A DNA stretch of 9,634 bases, taken from positions 1 through 9,634 of the forward strand of contig CAZOGY010000130.1 of assembly GCA_964579305.1 (NCBI GenBank), written 5' to 3'. A model generated the notes under the pieces. It was not told where the DNA came from. It worked only from the letters and a program-made list of their open reading frames with translations, and made no database searches. The first letter of the stretch is position 1; every line of letters begins with the position of its first letter. This stretch comes from JBCBWG01 sp964579305 (GTDB lineage Bacteria; Pseudomonadota; Alphaproteobacteria; Rhizobiales; Hyphomicrobiaceae). Positions 5,548 to 9,634 of this stretch are shown in pieces. A program made the translations under genes and the position numbers.

Positions 5548-6879
5548 ATGTCGTCGACGACTGAGACCGAGATGAACACGGCCAACCCTGCGCCGATCGA
5601 ACGATTGCCGTTATGGCTGTTGTTGCTGTGCTGCGCGACAATTGCCGGCGTCGGCATGGGCATCCGCCAGGCGATGGGCCTTTATCTCAAGCCCGTCTCG
5701 CTGGATCTCCAACTCGGCCGTGAGGTGTTCTCCCTCGCCATCGGCCTTGCCAACATCACTTGGGGCATCGCCGCGCCGTTCACGGGCGCGGTTGCCGACA
5801 AGTATGGCACCGCACGCGTCGTCATATTCGGCGCGATCTGTACCATCGCCGGCATTCTCATGCTCTACGCGGCCGGCGACCCCGCCATCGTCGCCACCAA
5901 GCTTGCCGTGCCGACACTGATCTCGCAGACCGGAGAAATGGGCCTGCCGAGTGTTCTATTGTTCGCGTCTGGGATCTTGCTCGGCCTCGGCGTTGCCGGC
6001 GCTGGGATTAACGCCATGGTCGGCGCGGTCGGGCGTGCTGCATCACCGGAGGCCCGCACGTCAGCAATCGCAACCGTCGGCATGGGCAGCGGCATCGGCA
6101 TGTTGATCGCGGTTCCCTATGCGCATCTTTTGATTGAGGCGTTGACCTGGCAGACCAGCCTGCTCGTCCTGGCCGCAACAGCGGCAATCATGCTGCCGCT
6201 GTCCTGGACCGTGGCTGGCCGGCCGCGACAGGCATCGTCCAGCGCCGCAAGCGCGCCGCGCCAGAGCATCGGCGCAGCACTTGGCGAAGCTTTCCGCCAC
6301 CCGAGTTTCTGGCTGCTGAATGCGGGCTTTTTCGTCTGCGGCTTCCACGTGGTCTTCTACGCGACGCACTTGCCAGCCTACGTCTCTGACCTTGGCCTGG
6401 GCGTCGAAATTGCCGTCATCGGCCTCAGTGCTGTGGGGGTTGGCAACCTGGTCGGCACCTACTTCGCCGGGCAATGGGGCAAACGCTATTCCAAGCGTTA
6501 CGGCCTGAGCCTGATTTATCTGGCCCGTGCGGTGATCTTCCTCGGCTTCCTCTTCCTGCCGATCAACGCCACCACGGTGATTGCGTTTTCGTTTGCGTTG
6601 GGATTGTTCTGGTTGTCGACGATCCCGCTGACATCAGGTCTTGTTGCCGTATTCTACGGGCCCGTGTGGATGACCATGCTCTACGGGATTGTCTTTTTCT
6701 CCCACCAGCTCGGCTCGTTTGCAGGCGCTTATATGGCCGGCTACCTCTATGACATCACGAAGTCGTATGATGTCATGTGGTGGATTTCCGCCGCGCTTGG
6801 CGTGTTCGCTGCGCTGATCCATTTGCCGATTGCCGAACGCCCGGTGCCGCGCCTTGCCGGCGCGCCCGCCGCAGGCTGA
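5548..6879 (+). CDS. Major facilitator superfamily (MFS) permease
   Basis: This is a 443-residue inner-membrane transporter with about twelve hydrophobic segments. Residues 1-20 are polar and cytoplasmic and the first helix is near 22-38. The MFS motif between helices 2 and 3 is seen as GAVADKYGTARVV (80-92). A central polar loop (about 224-250, Ala/Ser/Arg-rich) divides the two six-helix halves. The second half contains CGFHVVFYATHLPAYVSDLGL (264-284) and LFWLSTIPLTSGLVA (353-367), which I recall from a bacterial monocarboxylate-transporter-like group with organic-acid substrates. No substrate can be read from the sequence; neighbouring genes give no catabolic pathway. An extra stretch at 110-135 between helices 3 and 4 is longer than usual. 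The stop codon overlaps the Shine-Dalgarno sequence of the small gene that follows, so translation of the two is likely coupled. Confidence 0.93.
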   Translation: MSSTTETEMNTANPAPIERLPLWLLLLCCATIAGVGMGIRQAMGLYLKPVSLDLQLGREVFSLAIGLANITWGIAAPFTGAVADKYGTARVVIFGAICTIAGILMLYAAGDPAIVATKLAVPTLISQTGEMGLPSVLLFASGILLGLGVAGAGINAMVGAVGRAASPEARTSAIATVGMGSGIGMLIAVPYAHLLIEALTWQTSLLVLAATAAIMLPLSWTVAGRPRQASSSAASAPRQSIGAALGEAFRHPSFWLLNAGFFVCGFHVVFYATHLPAYVSDLGLGVEIAVIGLSAVGVGNLVGTYFAGQWGKRYSKRYGLSLIYLARAVIFLGFLFLPINATTVIAFSFALGLFWLSTIPLTSGLVAVFYGPVWMTMLYGIVFFSHQLGSFAGAYMAGYLYDITKSYDVMWWISAALGVFAALIHLPIAERPVPRLAGAPAAG

Positions 6880-6885
6880 AGGGAG
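6879..6885 (+). promoter_or_regulatory. Strong Shine-Dalgarno sequence of the small membrane protein gene
   Basis: AAGGGAG, beginning in the last base of the MFS stop codon, lies 8 nt before GTG 6894. It is among the best ribosome-binding sites in the window and is the main support for the GTG start and for the small gene itself. Confidence 0.7.
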
Positions 6886-6893
6886 CCCCCGAC

Positions 6894-7061
6894 GTGCCAA
6901 GCCCCACAACGCACCAAGCGGGTATGCCGTTTGCCGCAAAAGTCACGGTCACAGCGGTTTTGATCACGCTCATCGCCGGCGCGCTCTATCTGGCACTCGC
7001 CAGGGCGCCGGCACTGGTACTCGACCTGTCCGGCGGCATTGCAGCCCTGCTCTGTCTTTGA
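6894..7061 (+). CDS. Small single-pass membrane protein (55 residues), hypothetical
   Basis: GTG 6894 follows AAGGGAG at 8-nt spacing, and the frame runs 55 codons to TGA 7061. The product has a short polar N-terminus (about 16 residues ending AAK), one long hydrophobic helix (about 17-36, VTVTAVLITLIAGALYLALA), an Arg-Ala-Pro break, and a hydrophobic end, LVLDLSGGIAALLCL. That end resembles tails I recall from small unnamed alphaproteobacterial membrane proteins, but I cannot name a family. The gene starts 14 nt after the MFS stop and is presumably co-translated with it. Small membrane proteins in such positions often modulate or stabilise a transporter; here that is inference only. ATG 6924 would give a 45-residue product with no Shine-Dalgarno sequence. 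The function is unknown. Confidence 0.68.
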   Translation: MPSPTTHQAGMPFAAKVTVTAVLITLIAGALYLALARAPALVLDLSGGIAALLCL

Positions 7062-7160
7062 GCACACCGGCCGAATAGGCCGCACAACATGGCGTTGCCG
7101 CACCGCACCGCGCCGCCTAATTCAAGGCCGGCACAGGCCATTCGTGGATAGGGGCGGGTC

Positions 7161-8030
7161 ATGACGGACGGGCAGCGCGGCGCCGACACGGCAGCAAAGA
7201 CAACTCAGGCAAACAACGGCGCGATCAGTGTGCGCGCCCGTGTCGGTGGGATCATTCAACATCCCATATTCGAACGCTTCATCGTCGCCGTCATCATCCT
7301 CAATGCGATCACGCTTGGGCTTGAAACCTCCAAGTCGGTGATGGCCAGCTACGGCGATGCGTTACTTGTCATTGACCAGATCGTGCTCGCCATCTTCGTC
7401 GCAGAGATCGCCGTTCGCATGTACGTCCACGGCTGGCGGTTCTGGCGCGACCCTTGGAGCCTGTTTGACTTTTCCATCGTCGCGATTTCGCTGATCCCCG
7501 CGTCCGGCAACCTTTCGATCCTGCGCGCGCTGCGTATCATACGGGCCTTGCGGCTGATTTCGATGGTGCCGTCCATGCGTCGCGTGGTCAGTTCGCTGCT
7601 CGCCGCCTTGCCGAGCATGGGATCAATCATCATCCTCCTGGTGCTCATCAACTACGTCTTCGCGGTGATGGCGACCAAGCTGTTCGGCGAGACATTCCCG
7701 CAGTTCTTCGGCTCGATCGGCGCCTCGCTATTCACGCTGTTCCAGATCATGACCTTGGAAAGCTGGGCGATGGGTGTCGTCCGCCCGGTGATGGAGGTGC
7801 ATCCGTATGCCTGGGTGCTCTTCATGCCCTACATCATCATTGTCGTATTCGCCGTATTGAACCTGTTTATCGGCATCGTGGTCGACGCCATGCAGCAAAC
7901 CGCCAAGCAGCAGAGCGAAAAGGTCATCGAGGTCGCCGAGACCGAGTATCAAGCCCTCTTGCGCGAAATCACGGCACTGCGCGATGACGTGCGCGCGATC
8001 AACGCAACGAGGGACGAAAGCCGATCGTAA
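7161..8030 (+). CDS. Bacterial voltage-gated sodium channel (NaChBac/BacNav family)
   Basis: The 289-residue product has the full six-helix plan of a homotetrameric bacterial sodium channel in the inner membrane. S1 is about 36-56 (ILNAITLGLET), S2 about 67-87 with Glu82, and S3 about 99-113 with Asp103. S4 carries four arginines at every third position (122, 125, 128, 131). S5 is about 152-175. The pore helix leads to the selectivity filter TLESWAM (198-204); Glu200 and the pattern match NaChBac (TLESWAS) and NavAb (TLESWSM), indicating Na+ selectivity. S6 (about 217-243) has the conserved Asn234 in LNLFIG. The tail (245-285) is charged with heptad-like spacing, as in the BacNav C-terminal coiled coil. 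The 35-residue N-terminal extension is polar. GGGG (7151-7154) lies 6 nt before ATG. Known roles include sodium homeostasis and motility or chemotaxis; the role here is unknown. Confidence 0.95.
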   Translation: MTDGQRGADTAAKTTQANNGAISVRARVGGIIQHPIFERFIVAVIILNAITLGLETSKSVMASYGDALLVIDQIVLAIFVAEIAVRMYVHGWRFWRDPWSLFDFSIVAISLIPASGNLSILRALRIIRALRLISMVPSMRRVVSSLLAALPSMGSIIILLVLINYVFAVMATKLFGETFPQFFGSIGASLFTLFQIMTLESWAMGVVRPVMEVHPYAWVLFMPYIIIVVFAVLNLFIGIVVDAMQQTAKQQSEKVIEVAETEYQALLREITALRDDVRAINATRDESRS

Positions 8031-8049
8031 GGGATCGCGCGTGTTGATT

Positions 8050-8080
8050 GACCGAGACGACTTGGACCGAGACGACTTGG
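8050..8080 (+). repeat. 15-bp perfect tandem duplication before the PhoD-like gene
   Basis: The unit GACCGAGACGACTTG occurs at 8050-8064 and again at 8065-8079, with one further matching base. It sits in the 74-nt gap between the channel stop and the chosen phosphatase start. The period is five codons, so it would be neutral to frame: read from TTG 8048 in the phosphatase frame it gives TETTW twice. A recent slippage duplication is the simplest explanation. Confidence 0.85.
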
Positions 8081-8094
8081 CGCCACGACGGGAT

Positions 8095-8100
8095 GGGAAG
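8095..8100 (+). promoter_or_regulatory. Shine-Dalgarno sequence favouring ATG 8105
   Basis: GGGAAG lies 4 nt before ATG 8105, a rather close spacing. The alternative ATG 8093 and TTG 8048 have no comparable site, so 8105 is the preferred start of the PhoD-like gene. Confidence 0.45.
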
Positions 8101-8104
8101 TTTG

Positions 8105-9436
8105 ATGGCAGACAATGCAGTGGGTGGTGCAGACGCGGCGCGGCGCGCCCGGCGTGCACAGATCGGTCGCTATGCGGTCATTGGCGTTCTGGCACTTTGG
8201 GCCGCGCTCGTTGTCATGACGCTTGTGCTTTTGTTTGATGAGTTCACCGCGCCATCCAAACCGTTGGCATCGCGAGCCCAAGGCGCCCCGGCCGCGAGCA
8301 ATACGACCTCGGCGAACAGGAACGCCAAATCTGCGATCGCGGCTGATGCGAGACCCAATGTTGCCGAACCGGACGCAACGAACCCGCGCAACGCGACAGC
8401 GTCCAGTGATGACCTAGCGATCAGGGTCGAGCCGGCGTGGTTGCGGCCCGCACCCGACACCGTTTTGACGCGCATCGCTGTTGGCTCTTGCCTCCATCAA
8501 AACCATCCCCAGCCGATCTGGGACGCCGTCATCGAGACCAAGCCGCAAATGTTCTTGATGTTGGGTGACAACGTCTACGGCGATATCCGCAACGGCGATC
8601 CACAGGAACTGGCGAGCGCCTACCGTATCCAGGCCGCTCAGCCGGAGTTTGCCAAAGCCCGCGCGGCCATGCCGTTTCTTGCGACCTGGGATGACCACGA
8701 TTACGGCAAGAACGACGCTGGCGCGGGATATGAATTCCAGTCCCAAGCCGCAGAGTTCTTCCGCGCATTTTGGCAGTTGCCGGAGGCCAAACAAACCGAC
8801 GGCGGGATTTATTACGCGCGGACCTTTGGTCCTGAGGGCCGTCGCATTCAAATGATCTTCTTGGATACGCGCACATTTCGCTCCGACCTGAAGCGCAAAT
8901 CCGACAGTTTCCCGCACTGGGGCAAGTACGAGCCCGATCCATCCGAAACCAAGACGGTGCTGGGCAAAACACAATGGGATTGGCTTGAAGCACGTTTGCA
9001 AGACCCTGCCGAAATTCGCTTCATTGCGTCTGGTGTGCAAATCCTTGCTAACGGCCATGGCTGGGAGCGTTGGGGCAATATCCCGCAAGAGCGCGCGCGC
9101 CTCAAAGCCTTGCTTGCGCGCACACACGCCAGCGGTGTGATCTTGCTCTCAGGCGACCGTCACAGCGCGGCGCTTTATAGGGAAGCAGCCGCACCGGGCG
9201 CAGCACAGCCGCAGCTTGTGGAACTGACGGCAAGTTCGCTCAATCGCGCGTTCGGCCCGTCAAAAGATGCCCAGGTGCCGCCGCTGGCCAGCAAGATCAC
9301 GTTCCGCGAAAACTTCGGCCTGATCGATATTGATTGGGAATGGCGCAAGGTTTTGCTGTCAGTCCACGGCATCGATGGTGTGCAGACGGCCGCGCTGGAA
9401 GTGCCGTTTTCTACTTTGGGCCTCGGCGGAAACTAA
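8105..9436 (+). CDS. Membrane-anchored PhoD-like metallophosphatase/phosphodiesterase
   Basis: The product has 443 residues. Residues 1-21 are basic, followed by one hydrophobic helix (about 22-44) that reads as a signal anchor with no clear cleavage site. The arginine pairs at 13-14 and 16-17 do not match a good Tat motif. A polar Ala/Asn/Ser/Pro-rich linker (about 45-115) leads to a periplasmic catalytic domain. PhoD-type motifs appear in order: VGSC (126-129), LGDNVYGD (153-160), WDDHDYG (195-201), FLDTRTFR (252-259), GVQIL (310-314) and LSGDRH (348-353), which together supply the metal-binding Asp, Asn and His residues. Classical PhoD is a secreted, Tat-exported Ca/Fe phosphodiesterase, so the anchor is a departure. 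Substrates may be phosphodiesters or phosphomonoesters. The gene follows the channel by 74 nt and ends in a strong hairpin. Starts at 8093 or TTG 8048 remain possible. Confidence 0.88.
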   Translation: MADNAVGGADAARRARRAQIGRYAVIGVLALWAALVVMTLVLLFDEFTAPSKPLASRAQGAPAASNTTSANRNAKSAIAADARPNVAEPDATNPRNATASSDDLAIRVEPAWLRPAPDTVLTRIAVGSCLHQNHPQPIWDAVIETKPQMFLMLGDNVYGDIRNGDPQELASAYRIQAAQPEFAKARAAMPFLATWDDHDYGKNDAGAGYEFQSQAAEFFRAFWQLPEAKQTDGGIYYARTFGPEGRRIQMIFLDTRTFRSDLKRKSDSFPHWGKYEPDPSETKTVLGKTQWDWLEARLQDPAEIRFIASGVQILANGHGWERWGNIPQERARLKALLARTHASGVILLSGDRHSAALYREAAAPGAAQPQLVELTASSLNRAFGPSKDAQVPPLASKITFRENFGLIDIDWEWRKVLLSVHGIDGVQTAALEVPFSTLGLGGN

Positions 9437-9465
9437 AGCGTGTCGCATGAAATGCGCCGCGCTTT
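9435..9465 (+). terminator. Strong hairpin ending the PhoD-like gene
   Basis: AAAGCGTGTCGCAT (9435-9448) pairs with ATGCGCCGCGCTTT (9452-9465) around a GAA loop: 14 positions with one G-U pair and one mismatch. The left arm begins within the TAA stop codon. The right arm ends in CTTT and then CGCTCTG, so the T-tract is short. It probably ends the transcript of the plus-strand series or protects its 3' end. Confidence 0.6.
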
Positions 9466-9517
9466 CGCTCTGTTGCGCTCACGGGCCGTGGATCCGATTG
9501 GACGCGACATGCATTAA

Positions 9518-9634
9518 ATGCCAACGGAGCGCAACCTGCATGCCGAATTGGCGGGCGCGGTCGTCGCCGGCCTGCATGCGCCACGCGATTCAACGACGTG
9601 GTGTGTTGCACTGCGCATCCGATCCATGATTGAT
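9518..9634 (+). CDS. Possible start of a downstream gene, cut by the window edge
   Basis: From ATG 9518 a frame stays open for 39 codons to the right edge; it begins MPTERNLHAELAGAVVAGLHAP. The composition is protein-like, but no Shine-Dalgarno sequence precedes it, a stop codon lies immediately upstream, and competing frames are also open for part of this stretch. No family is recognised. It may equally be intergenic. Confidence 0.2.
   Translation, partial: MPTERNLHAELAGAVVAGLHAPRDSTTWCVALRIRSMID

Noticed and set aside
5381..5575. Possible 64-codon gene between the metallophosphoesterase and MFS genes
   Set aside because: It overlaps the start of the MFS gene, lacks a Shine-Dalgarno sequence and has a Cys/Arg/Pro-rich, non-protein-like end.
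4767..5663. Minus-strand frame of 298 codons opposite the metallophosphoesterase and its downstream gap
   Set aside because: It overlaps a gene with all catalytic motifs and the start of the MFS gene, and shows no family resemblance.
7068..7082. CGGCC/GGCCG hairpin after the small membrane protein gene as a terminator
   Set aside because: The stem is only 5 bp, there is no T-tract, and it is ordinary for GC-rich DNA.
8041..8238. Plus-strand frame from GTG 8041 preceded by AAGGGA (8029-8034), containing DRDDL twice
   Set aside because: The Shine-Dalgarno spacing looks good, but the frame soon enters the phosphatase gene out of frame and becomes Cys/Arg-rich without any pattern; the repeated motif comes from the 15-bp duplication.
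8414..9127. Minus-strand frame of 237 codons opposite the PhoD-like gene
   Set aside because: It is a shadow of a gene with clear catalytic motifs; no domain or ribosome-binding site was seen.
9472..9535. 9-bp inverted repeat GTTGCGCTC / GAGCGCAAC with a 46-nt spacer
   Set aside because: By rough count about two such matches at this spacing are expected by chance in a window this long, and nothing else supports it.

Overview
The window is GC-rich and densely coding, with strong third-position G/C preference in every convincing gene. Protein styles (PurA, the FGPGRFA-type GNAT protein, the MFS permease, a NaChBac-type sodium channel) suggest an alphaproteobacterium, perhaps a Rhodospirillales- or Rhizobiales-like lineage. 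That placement is inference from recollected family resemblance; no rRNA or marker gene here proves it.

Layout from left to right: the last 21 codons of an unidentified gene (3-68) lead into purA (116-1408), the purine-synthesis enzyme adenylosuccinate synthetase. A 330-nt non-coding gap with possible RNA structure follows. Then comes a close two-gene unit: a small Tat-exported intradiol-dioxygenase-fold protein (1739-2227) and a heme-binding ferric-reductase-like membrane protein (2249-2881). Two minus-strand genes follow, a GNAT acetyltransferase (2882-3463) whose stop codon abuts that of the membrane protein, and a Nudix hydrolase (3714-4145). A divergent intergenic region separates the Nudix gene from a plus-strand series: a calcineurin-like metallophosphoesterase (4365-5384), an MFS permease (5548-6879), a 55-codon small membrane protein with a strong Shine-Dalgarno sequence (6894-7061), a bacterial voltage-gated sodium channel (7161-8030) and a membrane-anchored PhoD-like phosphatase/phosphodiesterase (8105-9436), ending in a strong hairpin (9435-9465). 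The last 170 nt hold no certain gene.

How the genes may work together: purA, the GNAT and the Nudix protein look like ordinary housekeeping or accessory genes. The most system-like element is the pair at 1739-2881. It has the same plan as MsrP/MsrQ (Tat-exported redox protein plus six-helix heme membrane protein), but the exported partner has an intradiol-dioxygenase fold and seems to lack the iron-binding tyrosines. The second area of interest is the run of membrane and periplasmic genes at 5548-9436: permease, tiny membrane protein, sodium channel and anchored phosphatase. They share a strand with modest gaps, so co-transcription is possible but not shown. No mobile elements, CRISPR arrays, tRNA or rRNA genes were seen.
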